A DNA stretch of 64,000 nucleotides from Pseudooceanicola algae (GTDB lineage: Bacteria; Pseudomonadota; Alphaproteobacteria; Rhodobacterales; Rhodobacteraceae), in contig NZ_CP060436.1 in assembly GCF_003590145.2 (NCBI RefSeq), positions 220,001-284,000 of the forward strand, read 5' to 3'. Of this stretch, positions 1-10,623 are shown in pieces. The translations under genes and the position numbers were made by a program. Each line of letters opens with the position of its first letter. Positions within the stretch are counted from its first letter, which is position 1. The notes beneath the pieces were generated by a model. That model had not been told where the DNA came from, ran no database searches, and saw only the letters and a list, made by a program, of their open reading frames with translations.

Positions 1-209
1 GCCGATCCTGCTTTCGTCTGCCTCATCGACAAAAAGTAACCGTTGTCCAAGTCAAGTACACTAACCCGTGTGATTAACCATCACACAGTCTGGACGACAG
101 TCCAGGCGGGAAATGTATGACTTTTGATCCGGAACAGAGTGCCAAGCGGACGAACCAGCCCGCACATACGATGGCACGCGACAGACTTGTCTGTCTTCTT
201 CTGGATCAG
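1..209 (+). other. 3' part of the 16S-23S rRNA internal transcribed spacer
   Basis: This stretch lies directly upstream of the 23S rRNA and has no open frame or complete tRNA. The tRNA-Ile and tRNA-Ala genes normally found in alphaproteobacterial spacers would lie upstream, outside the window. It contains short self-complementary segments (for example around positions 70-105) likely used in rRNA processing stems. I assign it by position only. Confidence 0.75.
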
Positions 210-3047
<2,838 letters not shown>

Positions 3048-3153
3048 TCCAGTAGAAGACAGAAACTTCTACGGAAAATCAAAAGCATACACATCAACAA
3101 GTAGACTTGAACCTGAACAACAATTGATAATCTCTCGACTTTGGATTTTTCCT

Positions 3154-3272
3154 CGGTCTGGTGGTCATAGCGCGAGCAAAACACCCAGCCCCATCCCGAA
3201 CCTGGCCGTTAAGTGCCGTAGCGCTGATGGTACTGCGTCTTAAGACGTGGGAGAGTAAGTCGCCGCCAGACC
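3154..3272 (+). rRNA. 5S ribosomal RNA
   Basis: The terminal stem GGTCTGGTGG (from 3154) pairs with CCGCCAGACC (ending near 3272). The internal segments CACCC, CCCATCCCGAAC and GGGAGAGTA are typical of 5S rRNA. It lies about 105 bp after the 23S gene in the usual operon order. Confidence 0.95.
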
Positions 3273-3305
3273 TAGAAAAAATCCAAAACGATCAAAAAAA
3301 CAAAA

Positions 3306-3340
3306 AAGCCCCCGCAAGAGAAATCTCGCAGGGGCTTTCT
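3306..3340 (+). terminator. Intrinsic terminator of the rRNA operon
   Basis: AAGCCCC at 3306-3312 pairs with GGGGCTT at 3331-3337. An inner GCAAGAG/CTCGC stem and a T-rich tail follow. It is placed 33 bp after the 5S gene, as expected for the end of an rRNA operon. Confidence 0.85.
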
Positions 3341-3386
3341 TGCGTAAACAAAATCACGCAATCGACACAAGACGTAAGCGAAGAAA

Positions 3387-3418
3387 AGGTCCCCCTGCAA
3401 CCGCCACAAGGGGGACCT
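3387..3418. terminator. Second hairpin downstream of the rRNA operon
   Basis: AGGTCCCCC (3387-3395) is perfectly complementary to GGGGGACCT (3410-3418). There is no strong T tract on the plus strand, but AAAA precedes the stem, giving a T run on the minus strand. It may be a back-up or minus-strand terminator shielding the rRNA operon from the IS remnants. Confidence 0.45.
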
Positions 3419-3499
3419 GCCGTCGTCGTGCCTTGCTCTCCTCCAGACGCCTGAAATAATGTTGATGGTGAGCGGGTCATAAGCCTCCGGGCGCATACC

Positions 3500-3814
3500 G
3501 TGCACGCGTTTACGCGGCATGGCTCGGCTTGACGCCGAAAGCCGATTTCAGCGACGGGAAAGAAGGGCTCGGGCGGATCACCAAGGCAGGCAATCGATAC
3601 CTGCGAAGGATGCTCTACCTCGGCGCAATGGCCCAGATCAGCGCGCCGCGAGGACGGTGAGAGGTTGCATCAGGCCCAGGCACCGGACTGGGTTGATCAG
3701 ATGCTCGCTTGCAAGCCCGTGAAGGTGGTCGCAATCGCGCTGGCCAACCGCATGGCTCGAACGGTCTGGCCACTGATTGCCCGTGGCGGCAGCTACCGAG
3801 CTGCTCCAGCCTGA
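3500..3814 (+). pseudogene. IS110-family transposase, C-terminal remnant with frameshift
   Basis: Reading from about 3511 gives YAAWLGLTPKADFSDG, then GRITKAGNRYLRRMLYLGA, the C-terminal Transposase_20 signature of the IS110/IS116/IS902 family. The frame stops at 3657-3659 (PRGR-stop). The family sequence resumes in another frame near 3683 (PDWVDQMLACKPVKVVAIAL) and ends at the TGA at 3812-3814 after ARTVWPLIARGGSY. The N-terminal RuvC-like DEDD catalytic domain is absent, so this is a dead fragment. It starts about 80 bp after the rRNA-operon hairpins. Confidence 0.85.
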
Positions 3815-3821
3815 GACGGAA

Positions 3822-4070
3822 TGAACCGCCCCGAGTTTGCCGGAGGCTGATTTCGGTTAGTTACGCGGCCATGTCTTCAGTTTCCAGAGCGGCGTAGAAG
3901 TTTGCCTCTGCTTCTGCCGGCGGGATGTTCCCGATCGGCTCGAGCAGGCGGCGGTTGTTGAACCAGTCGACCCATTCGAGGGTGGCATATTCGACGGCCT
4001 CGAAGTTGCGCCACGGCCCGCGACGGTGGATGACCTCGGCCTTGAACAGGCCGCTGATTGTCTCCGCCAG
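3822..4070 (-). mobile_element. IS3-family element, right-end fragment with transposase (OrfB) C-terminus
   Basis: The minus-strand frame ending at 3861 reads LAETISGLFKAEVIHRRG, then WVDWFNNRRLLEPIGNIPP, the end of the DDE integrase core (rve) domain of IS3-family OrfB. Outside it, TGAACCGCCCC at 3822-3832 resembles the terminal inverted repeat of this IS group. Homology stops abruptly at about 4070, where plasmid mobilisation sequence on the other strand begins. The rest of OrfB, OrfA and the other end are missing. The element is inactive. Confidence 0.85.
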
Positions 4071-4415
4071 ACCCTGAACGCGGTCGAGGAGAGGATCGAA
4101 GCGCTGCAAGCGCGCAGCCTGCGGATGGACCGCCTGCTGACCCGTCACACGCTGGCTCGGGTGGCGCTGGTCGGCGGGGTGATGGCCGCGCTAACCCTCA
4201 GCGGGTCCTTCCTGGCGGTGACGTTGATGATCGCCAGCCAGCAGCCCACGCCAACGCCAAGCTTGGCGCAACCGCCCGAGGCACTGCAAGGCAGCCGGAC
4301 GATCCGGGGTGTGGGCGGCCTTGGCGAATTGATCGCACTGCCGCCCGGCCTCGTGCCGGCACGCTGTCCGCTGGGGACAGGGGCTGGACGCACTTGTCTT
4401 CAACGAGAGGAGTAG
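4071..4415 (+). pseudogene. MbeB/MobB-like plasmid mobilisation protein, 5'-truncated
   Basis: The frame running to the TAG at 4413-4415 encodes a coiled or charged stretch, one transmembrane segment (VALVGGVMAALTLSGSFLAV) and a C-terminal LIALPPG...C...C tail. That layout matches MbeB proteins of ColE1-type mobilisation modules, which help relaxosome function and contact the inner membrane. The natural start is lost: the IS3 fragment abuts at about 4070, and the open frame now extends into IS sequence as far as a GTG at 4026. The next gene follows at 3 bp and is MbeD-like, supporting the family call. I saw no relaxase (MbeA) gene. Confidence 0.6.
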
Positions 4416-4418
4416 AGG

Positions 4419-4631
4419 ATGGCCCTGACGAACTTGGAGCGCGAGTTGCTGTCCTGCGTCGAAGAGCTCGGCAAGAGCGTGGAAGACTGCATGAGGAAAT
4501 TGATCGAGCAAGAAAGGTCGCTCGCGCGCTTGCAGGAGGAGTTGCACGAGTCATTGAACGGATTGGAGCGTTCCTTGCAGGCCCCGAATCCGGAGGAAAG
4601 GCCTCCGCGCGGGTTTCTGTTCACGAAGTGA
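4419..4631 (+). CDS. MbeD/MobD-like plasmid mobilisation protein
   Basis: A 70-residue, highly charged and probably coiled-coil protein beginning MALTNLERELLSCVEEL, resembling the MbeD/MobD family of ColE1-type mobilisation regions (small accessory proteins, function poorly defined). AGAGGAG (4406-4412) is a good ribosome binding site, and the ATG is 3 bp after the stop of the MbeB-like gene, the same order as in ColE1-type plasmids. Without relaxase and oriT it is probably a relic. The family match is by pattern and length and is moderately sure. Confidence 0.6.
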   Translation: MALTNLERELLSCVEELGKSVEDCMRKLIEQERSLARLQEELHESLNGLERSLQAPNPEERPPRGFLFTK

Positions 4632-4660
4632 AGAATCAGTCCCCGGATGCGCCGAAACGA

Positions 4661-4686
4661 AGGGGTGCAAAGCCGGCGCCACCCCT
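4661..4686 (+). terminator. Possible terminator after the mobilisation remnant
   Basis: AGGGGTG (4661-4667) pairs with CACCCCT (4680-4686) around a GC-rich loop, 30 bp after the MbeD-like stop. There is no clear T tract, so the assignment is weak. Confidence 0.3.
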
Positions 4687-4714
4687 CCAGGGGCCTTCAT
4701 AAGTTATTGAAAGA

Positions 4715-5017
4715 ATGCGTGGAATGAAAAGAGCCAATTTTACTGACGAACAGATCATCGGTATCTTGGAAGAGCACCAGGTTGGTGCGACCTGCCCGGA
4801 GCTGTGTGACAAGTACGGCATGTCCACCCGAACCTTCTACAGCTGGAAGGCCAGGTTCGACCTGCCGCAGGCATCGGGGTCAGACCGGATCGAGCGTCTC
4901 GAAAACGAGAACGCGAAGCTGAAGAAGATGCTGGTGGAGCAGATGTTAGCTTTGGAAACGGTCAAGGAAGAAGTCGCTCTGCGGAAGGTGACGCTGCCAA
5001 GCCATGAAGCGCCGTAG
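4715..5017 (+). pseudogene. IS3-family OrfA (transposase_8 helix-turn-helix) remnant
   Basis: The protein begins MKRANFTDEQIIGILEEHQ (ATG 4724; an earlier in-frame ATG is at 4715), then CDKYGMSTRTFYSWKARF and a leucine-zipper-like LENENAKLKKMLVEQM. This is the DNA-binding OrfA of IS3 elements. The family sequence ends around VKEE (about position 4978) and a short unrelated tail runs to 5017. No OrfB follows. It is in the opposite orientation to the OrfB fragment at 3822-4070, so the two are not halves of one intact element. Confidence 0.75.
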
Positions 5018-5062
5018 ACGCAACAAAACTACCAACATACATAGGAATGGAAAGGCTTCGCC

Positions 5063-5102
5063 ATGTATCACACCTTGACACATGCATCACATCATGATAC
5101 AT
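5063..5102 (+). promoter_or_regulatory. Promoter and operator of higBA
   Basis: A perfect 8-bp inverted repeat, ATGTATCA at 5063-5070 and TGATACAT at 5095-5102, brackets a TTGACA -35-like hexamer at 5075-5080. The right arm overlaps the expected -10 region and lies just before the higB ATG at 5110. HigA antitoxins autorepress by binding palindromes at the promoter, so this is the likely operator. No Shine-Dalgarno precedes higB, and the message could be nearly leaderless. Confidence 0.6.
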
Positions 5103-5109
5103 CCCTGTC

Positions 5110-5391
5110 ATGATCCAGAGTGCCAAGGGCAAACTTGCCACGAACGCCTTGCAAGGCAAGTATGGGAAGAGGTTTCCCACCGATCTCGTAAAGCGCACGC
5201 GGGCCATGCTCACGGCGCTGGACGCGGCTGTTGTGGTGGAAGACCTGCGCTTCCCTCCTGGCAACAAACTCGAGGAACTCAAGGGAGATCGTGCCGGGCA
5301 GCACTCGGTACGGATCAATGGCCAATGGCGTATCTGCTTCGTCTGGACACCGAAAGGACCAGCCGAGGTCGAAATCGTCGATTATCACTGA
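5110..5391 (+). CDS. higB: HigB-type toxin of the RelE/ParE superfamily
   Basis: A 93-residue protein. The segment RFPPGNKLEELKGDRAGQ, then HSVRINGQWRICFVW, and the end VEIVDYH are characteristic of HigB (GraT-like) ribosome-dependent mRNA interferases. The length is normal, and the antitoxin gene follows by 11 bp in the HigB-then-HigA order typical of this family. It sits among IS and mobilisation relics, the usual habitat of such modules. It appears intact, so it may still act as an addiction module stabilising the island. Confidence 0.9.
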   Translation: MIQSAKGKLATNALQGKYGKRFPTDLVKRTRAMLTALDAAVVVEDLRFPPGNKLEELKGDRAGQHSVRINGQWRICFVWTPKGPAEVEIVDYH

Positions 5392-5402
5392 AAGGAGACG
5401 TC

Positions 5403-5690
5403 ATGAGTTTGCTTGAAGACCCGATGCACCCAGGCGAAGTACTAAAAGAGCTATACCTTGATCCGCTTGATATCGGCGCGATCGGGCTGGCCCGTCGCCT
5501 CGGCGTTCCGCGGACGCGGATCGAACGGCTAGTGAAGGGGGCGACGAGCATGACGCCGGATACGGCGCTGCGGCTCGCTCACGTGTTCAACACGACCCCG
5601 GAGTACTGGATGAACATGCAGACCAATTTCGACATGCATGCCGCCATCCAGCAGATTGACGTGTCCGACATCGAGCCTCTGGTGGCCTGA
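5403..5690 (+). CDS. higA: HigA-type antitoxin, XRE family
   Basis: A 95-residue protein with the hallmark start of HigA, MHPGEVLKELYLDPL, then an XRE helix-turn-helix (LARRLGVPRTRIERLVKG) and HVFNTTPEYWMNMQ. The ATG at 5403 is preceded by AAAGGAG (5391-5397), which overlaps the higB stop, so translation is coupled. It neutralises HigB and represses the operon through the palindrome at 5063-5102. The frame is open further upstream through higB, but that part is a shadow of the toxin gene. Confidence 0.9.
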   Translation: MSLLEDPMHPGEVLKELYLDPLDIGAIGLARRLGVPRTRIERLVKGATSMTPDTALRLAHVFNTTPEYWMNMQTNFDMHAAIQQIDVSDIEPLVA

Positions 5691-5829
5691 ACGGGCACCA
5701 GTCCCGTCCCTCCTACGGCCCGTCATTATGCGAGCGTGCAGGGCCTGGCCTCCGCCGCCTTGAAGGACATCGCCCCCACAAGGCAGGGGACGGAAAGGCG
5801 GCTGCCGCCAAGGGCGGCAAGGTTTTACG

Positions 5830-8800
5830 TCATGTGATCTCGTGCAGCAGTGCTTCGGCCTGTTCGAGGACAATTTGAACAGCCTTTTTCGATAGGTCAG
5901 GAGGATAGCCGTATTTTCGAAGGATGCGTCGCACAAGAATCCGCATCTTGGCCCGTGCACTTTCCTTCGTATGCCAGTCGACCGTAGCGTTGCGGCGCAC
6001 TTGATCCAGCAATTCATGAGCGATGAGGCGCAGTTTCTCATTTCCCATCGCTTCCACGGCAGTAACATTCTGTGCCAAGGCATCATAGAAGGCCAGCTCG
6101 TCATCTGACATCCCCTCAGCTTCACCACGCATGGCCGAAGCCTTGACGTCTTTAGCGATATCAATAAGAGCTTGAATCATCTCAACCGTAGAGATTGCAT
6201 TGGCATGGTAACGAGCGACGGCTTCCTCAAGTCGCTGACTGAATGCCCGGCTTTCAACAACGTTGCGCTTAGTTCGGCTCATAATTTCTCCATTGAGCAG
6301 CTTCTTAAGCGCTTCCAGAGCGAGATTTTTTCGCTCCATAGATTGAACTTCTAACAAGAAGTCGTCTGACAAAATGGAAATATCTGGTGTCTTGATGCCG
6401 GACGCCTTTAAAATATCGACGATCTCGGCGTCAGCGACAGCCTTATTTAAAAGTTGCTCGATGGCAAAGTTTTTTGCCCGCGAGGACAGTTTGCCTTTCG
6501 CTGATGTCTTCGCCATCGCTGCGCGAACAGCTTGCAAAAAACCAACTTCGTCCTTCACAGACTTTGCCAGGTCGCTGGACGATGCCAGCGCAAAAGCACG
6601 TGACATCTCAAGACTGGCATCCTGAAAACGTGATAGCTGCTTCTTCTTTTCAGCTTCTGTTGACGCGGCTTGAGCCTTGTTGGTCTGCTGCCCAACGATC
6701 CAATCAACGGCATCGCCCAAGGCCTTCAATCGGGCTTGTGCGGTGCCGCTGAGCCCTAGACTGTAGTCGTGGCCGCTGAACATGCTACGCACTACATCGA
6801 GCTTCTCGGCGAGCAAGGCGACCGCCTGCTCTTCGTCAATTCCGGTTCGCTCTCGATCCGCATCAGAGTACTGCGAAAGCGCATCTTTAAGATTCTGGGC
6901 GATGCCGATGTAATCGACCACAAGCCCGCCCGGCTTGTCTCTGAAAACTCGGTTTACGCGCGCAATGGCCTGCATCAGACCGTGCCCGCGCATAGGCTTG
7001 TCGACATACATTGTGTGCATACTTGGCGCGTCGAACCCTGTCAGCCACATGTCCCTTACGATCACAAGCTTCAACGGATCATCTGGAGTGCGCGCGCGTT
7101 TGGCCAAGTCGTCCCGGCGCTTCTTATTGCCGATGTGCTCCTGCCATTCTAGGGGATCAGAGGCTGAGCCAGTCATGACGACCTTTACGGCTCCAACTTC
7201 GTCAGTGTCTGAATGCCATTCCGGACGCAGTTTGACAATTTCATTGTATAGAGAGACGCAGATGCGGCGGCTCATGCAAACCGCCATGGCTCTGCCACCC
7301 AAAGCGGAGGTTCGTGCCTCCAGATGTTCTACCAGGTCCGCAGCGACCTGCTTCAGGCGCTTATCTGCGCCGACGAGGGCTTCAACCGTGCTCCACTTGG
7401 CTTTAGCCTTTTCCTGCTCGGATAGAGTATCGTCTTCTAGGATGGCGGCAATTTCTTCATCGATCTTGGGCTTTTCGTCTTCACCCAACTCGATGCGGGC
7501 CAAGCGACTTTCATAATAGATGGGAACCGTAGCTTTGTATTCGACCGCTCTAGTGATGTCGTAAATGTCAACATAGCCCCCGAAAACTGCAGGTGTGTTC
7601 ACATCAGCCGTCTCAATCGGAGTGCCGGTAAAGCCAACGAATGAGGCATTAGGAAGTGCCTGCCGGACGTAGTGAGCATACCCGTATCTCCGTTCACCGG
7701 TCTTGGCGCTCACTTTGGCATTCAGCCCATATTGGCTTCTGTGTGCTTCATCGGCGATCACGATGACGTTGCGGCGGTCCGTCAATGTAGGAAAACGCTC
7801 TTCCCCCTTCTCGGGAGCGAATTTCTGCATGGTTGTGAATATCACACCACCGGATTGACGCTCTAGAAGCTCGCGCAAGTCGTCTCGGCTCTCTGCATGT
7901 TCTGGGGTTTGCCGGATCAGATCCTTAGTAGTCGCGAACGTCTGGAACAGCTGGTCGTCGAGATCATTTCGATCAGTCAAGACAATCAGGGTCGGATTCT
8001 GAAGCTCAGGACTTCGAACCAACAAGCCTGCGAAAAAGGCCATTAGTAGTGACTTCCCTGAGCCCTGAGTATGCCAGATCACACCAATGCGGCGATCGCC
8101 TTCAGGCTTTGAGGCCTCGATCGCGTTAGTTAGGGCTTTTCGCGCGCCGAAAAACTGGTGGTAGCCAGCGATGATCTTGAACGGACCATCGCCTGTGTCA
8201 CCAAAAACCGTGAAATCGCGCAGCAGCTCCAGGAAGCGACCTTTGTCGAATACGCCCTTCAGCAGCGTCTCCATTTCCTGCGGGCCTTCAGGGGTAAAGT
8301 CCTCCGCAGCGCCAGTTACGGAGCGCCATGGCATGAACCGCTCTTCATTGGCTGTCAGTGATCCGATCCGGGCTAGCAAACCGTCTGAACTGACCAACAC
8401 AGCGTTTGTACGAAACAGGGATGGGATCTGCTGCTTGTAAGTTTGAAGCTGGGCGAAGGCATCTTCGATCGTAGCGGTTTCGCTTGCAGCGTTCTTCAGC
8501 TCGATCACCGCCACCGGTAAGCCGTTCAAGAATACTATCAAGTCAGGGCGGCGCTTGTGCTTCCCCTCGATCACAGTGAACTGGTTGGTCACCAGCCAAT
8601 CGTTAGACTGAAAATCCTCAAAGTCGATCAGCCAAACTTTGTCACCCCGGATCGTCCCGTCATCCGCCTTGAACTCGACATCCACACCATTGACCAGAAG
8701 CGCGTGTATGCGTCGGTTCTCTTCGGTCATCTTAGATTGAATAATCGGTTCTTCGTTCCCGATGGGGCCCTCGACGAGTTCATTGAGCGGAAGATGATTG

Positions 8801-8832
8801 TCCCAGCAGTTATGCGTGAGCGCGGGGGCCAA
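5830..8832 (-). CDS. hsdR: Type I restriction enzyme R subunit (HsdR), 5'-truncated orphan
   Basis: A 1000-residue protein with the HsdR core. It has a PD-(D/E)xK nuclease motif (PD at 96-97, ELK at 111-113), an SF2 translocase Walker A TQGSGKS (255-261), DEAH (361-364) and FTGTPIE, and a C-terminal helical region that normally docks to HsdM. Family members usually carry about 80-110 further residues before the [14 protein letters not shown] segment. Here the first 30 or so residues look unrelated, so the 5' end seems replaced. No hsdM or hsdS lies nearby. Without the methylase and specificity subunits it should not cut DNA by the classical mechanism. Base composition looks less GC-rich than the flanking core genome. 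Confidence 0.85.
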   Translation of the reverse strand: MAPALTHNCWDNHLPLNELVEGPIGNEEPIIQSKMTEENRRIHALLVNGVDVEFKADDGTIRGDKVWLIDFEDFQSNDWLVTNQFTVIEGKHKRRPDLIVFLNGLPVAVIELKNAASETATIEDAFAQLQTYKQQIPSLFRTNAVLVSSDGLLARIGSLTANEERFMPWRSVTGAAEDFTPEGPQEMETLLKGVFDKGRFLELLRDFTVFGDTGDGPFKIIAGYHQFFGARKALTNAIEASKPEGDRRIGVIWHTQGSGKSLLMAFFAGLLVRSPELQNPTLIVLTDRNDLDDQLFQTFATTKDLIRQTPEHAESRDDLRELLERQSGGVIFTTMQKFAPEKGEERFPTLTDRRNVIVIADEAHRSQYGLNAKVSAKTGERRYGYAHYVRQALPNASFVGFTGTPIETADVNTPAVFGGYVDIYDITRAVEYKATVPIYYESRLARIELGEDEKPKIDEEIAAILEDDTLSEQEKAKAKWSTVEALVGADKRLKQVAADLVEHLEARTSALGGRAMAVCMSRRICVSLYNEIVKLRPEWHSDTDEVGAVKVVMTGSASDPLEWQEHIGNKKRRDDLAKRARTPDDPLKLVIVRDMWLTGFDAPSMHTMYVDKPMRGHGLMQAIARVNRVFRDKPGGLVVDYIGIAQNLKDALSQYSDADRERTGIDEEQAVALLAEKLDVVRSMFSGHDYSLGLSGTAQARLKALGDAVDWIVGQQTNKAQAASTEAEKKKQLSRFQDASLEMSRAFALASSSDLAKSVKDEVGFLQAVRAAMAKTSAKGKLSSRAKNFAIEQLLNKAVADAEIVDILKASGIKTPDISILSDDFLLEVQSMERKNLALEALKKLLNGEIMSRTKRNVVESRAFSQRLEEAVARYHANAISTVEMIQALIDIAKDVKASAMRGEAEGMSDDELAFYDALAQNVTAVEAMGNEKLRLIAHELLDQVRRNATVDWHTKESARAKMRILVRRILRKYGYPPDLSKKAVQIVLEQAEALLHEIT

Positions 8833-8983
8833 TCATGATGACCGTGGATGATCAGTCCCTTCATGCGTGGATGCTGTCGAGACCGCCTCAAAGCCGGAGC
8901 AAGGGTTTGTCGAACGAAGCCTGCGTCAGCCGGTCTGGTTCGACTAGAAACGTAGCCAAGATGGCTCTGCAGGAGGGTAGGGT

Positions 8984-9241
8984 ATGCTGCGAGAAATTCA
9001 GCTGATTTCCACTCAACAATTGGCAGAGCACCTCGGATACGACAAAGCGTCGACTTCCTTCTATGAGTTTTGTCGGCATCTTCGTATCGCACCAGTGCCT
9101 GGTCGACGTGGATGGTACGACCCCAAGTTGGTGCGGTCGAGGCTGGACCAGTCGCAAGGCATGGATCAAATATCCAGAGATGTGAGCTCTAGCTCTCGAA
9201 ATTTGGTTGCGGAAAGGAGGGCCCGCCTTGGTAAAGCGTAG
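8984..9241 (+). CDS. Small putative DNA-binding (excisionase-like) protein
   Basis: An 85-residue protein whose first half (STQQLAEHLGYDKAS...FYEFCRHLRI, then PGRRGWYDPKLVRSRLD) looks like a winged-helix or AlpA/excisionase-type helix-turn-helix. AGGAGG at 8971-8976 gives the ATG at 8984 good support. It overlaps the integrase start at 9228 by 14 bp, indicating translational coupling. Small DNA-binding genes in this position usually act as recombination directionality factors or regulators. I do not recognise the exact family. Confidence 0.6.
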   Translation: MLREIQLISTQQLAEHLGYDKASTSFYEFCRHLRIAPVPGRRGWYDPKLVRSRLDQSQGMDQISRDVSSSSRNLVAERRARLGKA

Positions 9242-10304
9242 TCTGCCTAAAGGGGTTCATAGGGTTCGCCGAAAAGTTAAGGGCGGGGTCAAATACCACT
9301 TTTACGCGTGGCGCGGCGGCCCGAAGTTCTGGGAAGATGTCATCCCATACCCAGTGGTGCCTGAGTTTTTCCAAGCATTCTCCGCTTGCACCGCTTCGCA
9401 AAAATCTAGCTTCACTCTAATCGATGAACTTGTAACAGATTTTCTGAGTAGTGATGCCATGCCCCCTAGGACACGTTCGCGGGAGGATGTCGAGCTCTGG
9501 GTCAAGAGATTTCAAAACGAGTTCGGTGGAGATCCCATGGCCATGTTCGAAGAGCCTGCCTCTCGATCTGAACTTAATACTTGGCGCAAGCGCTGGATTC
9601 ATTCACCGAAACAGTACGACATGGCGGGCACACACGCAGTTAAATTACTGAATTGGGCTGTCGGCGAGGGGCGACTTAAGGAGCATTACTGCCATAAACT
9701 GAAGAAGATCTATGTGGCCAATCGTAGCGAGATTGTGTGGACGCCAGCAGATATTGAGGCGTTTAGCAAGGTCGCGCCTGAATGGGTCCAGCGCATCCTG
9801 ATGCTGGGTTGTGAGACTGGGCTGCGCGTGGCGGATTTGGTGAAGGTTCGGAGGAACCACTTTGAGAAAACGACGCATGGGAAGCGTCTACGCTTCAAGA
9901 CGGGCAAGCGTGGGCGCGTTGCATATATTCCTGTAACTCATGGTCTTCAGACGCTCTTGGAAACGACGCCTGATGGTCAGGAAACACTTCTGGTAGGGCA
10001 GCTTGGTGATCCCCTAACGCCCCGATGGGCATCTCACCAGATAACGAAGTGGCGGCGTGAAGCCAAGGTGTCCCCTTGGGAAGATGGGCGAGAAAAAACG
10101 CTTGCGGACACTCGGGGCACAGCAGCGACGCGTTTGCTCAATGCAGACCTCTCGCTGCGTCAGATTGCAACACTCATGGGCTGGTCAGTGCGCTATGCTT
10201 CTGAGGTCATTGAAATATATGCGCGTGTCAGTCCTGATGAGAGCGACAACGTTCTTGCCCTCATGAAGGCAGCTGAAAAACGTCAGGATGCACCGAAATT
10301 GTAA
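9228..10304 (+). CDS. Tyrosine recombinase (island or phage integrase)
   Basis: A 358-residue protein from the TTG at 9228, chosen because AAGGAGG (9214-9220) lies 7 bp upstream; the frame is open to 9207. The catalytic domain shows Arg200 (CETGLRVADL), the beta-hairpin Lys (KTGKRGRVAYIPV), Arg296 in LADTRGTAATRL, Trp319 (MGWS) and Tyr331 (EVIEIYARV). The usual His of the HxxR box is Ala293. It ends 62 bp from the 3' end of tRNA-Cys, the classic place for an integrase whose attachment site is that tRNA. It probably inserted the accessory patch to its left. Confidence 0.9.
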   Translation: MVKRSLPKGVHRVRRKVKGGVKYHFYAWRGGPKFWEDVIPYPVVPEFFQAFSACTASQKSSFTLIDELVTDFLSSDAMPPRTRSREDVELWVKRFQNEFGGDPMAMFEEPASRSELNTWRKRWIHSPKQYDMAGTHAVKLLNWAVGEGRLKEHYCHKLKKIYVANRSEIVWTPADIEAFSKVAPEWVQRILMLGCETGLRVADLVKVRRNHFEKTTHGKRLRFKTGKRGRVAYIPVTHGLQTLLETTPDGQETLLVGQLGDPLTPRWASHQITKWRREAKVSPWEDGREKTLADTRGTAATRLLNADLSLRQIATLMGWSVRYASEVIEIYARVSPDESDNVLALMKAAEKRQDAPKL

Positions 10305-10315
10305 ACGCAACTGTA

Positions 10316-10330
10316 AACGGCTTGGCCGTT
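10316..10330. terminator. Short hairpin after the integrase
   Basis: AACGGC and GCCGTT (6 bp, loop TTG) lie 12 bp after the integrase stop, without a T run. It could be a weak terminator or part of the attachment region between integrase and tRNA-Cys. Confidence 0.3.
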
Positions 10331-10366
10331 ACATCGAGAGGAGTGATCTAAGTGTTTGAAAATAAA

Positions 10367-10440
10367 TGGAGGCGAGTACCGGAATCGAACCGGTGTGGAC
10401 GGATTTGCAATCCGCTGCGTCACCACTCCGCCAACTCGCC
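10367..10440 (-). tRNA. tRNA-Cys (GCA)
   Basis: On the minus strand the acceptor stem GGCGAGT pairs with ACTCGCC. The anticodon loop reads TTGCAAA (anticodon GCA), the T arm contains GGTTCGATTCC, the discriminator base is U as expected for tRNA-Cys, and CCA is encoded. The 3' end faces the tyrosine recombinase gene, so this is the likely integration target. I did not see a second copy of its 3' end to the left within the window. Confidence 0.95.
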
Positions 10441-10623
10441 TGCCGTGGTGTGGCTCCATTGAACGTGAAGCCGTGAGCCCGGTTCAAAGCGGGCCTGTTA
10501 CAGCCGCTTGCATCGGGTTCGGAGCGCTTTATTGCCGCTTTTGCATCTCTTGTCCAGAGCAGCCACCGGAAATATGTGCTCCATATCGTCGGGGCAGGTA
10601 ACCTGACTGAAAACAAATGAAAA

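Noticed and set aside
3440-3500. Possible initiator tRNA after the 5S gene, because of a CTCATAA-like stretch
   Set aside because: The segment GTCATAAGCC cannot be folded into a cloverleaf and no TTC arm follows; the usual tRNA-fMet after the 5S seems absent here.
3822-5017. The two IS3 pieces as ends of one intact IS with inserted mobilisation genes
   Set aside because: The OrfB piece is on the minus strand with its outer end to the left, while the OrfA piece is on the plus strand; they cannot be the two ends of one element without an inversion.
3274-9200. A left attachment-site copy of the tRNA-Cys 3' end
   Set aside because: I searched by eye for GGCGAGTACCGG and GGAATCGAAC on both strands of this patch and did not see it; a computed search would be decisive.
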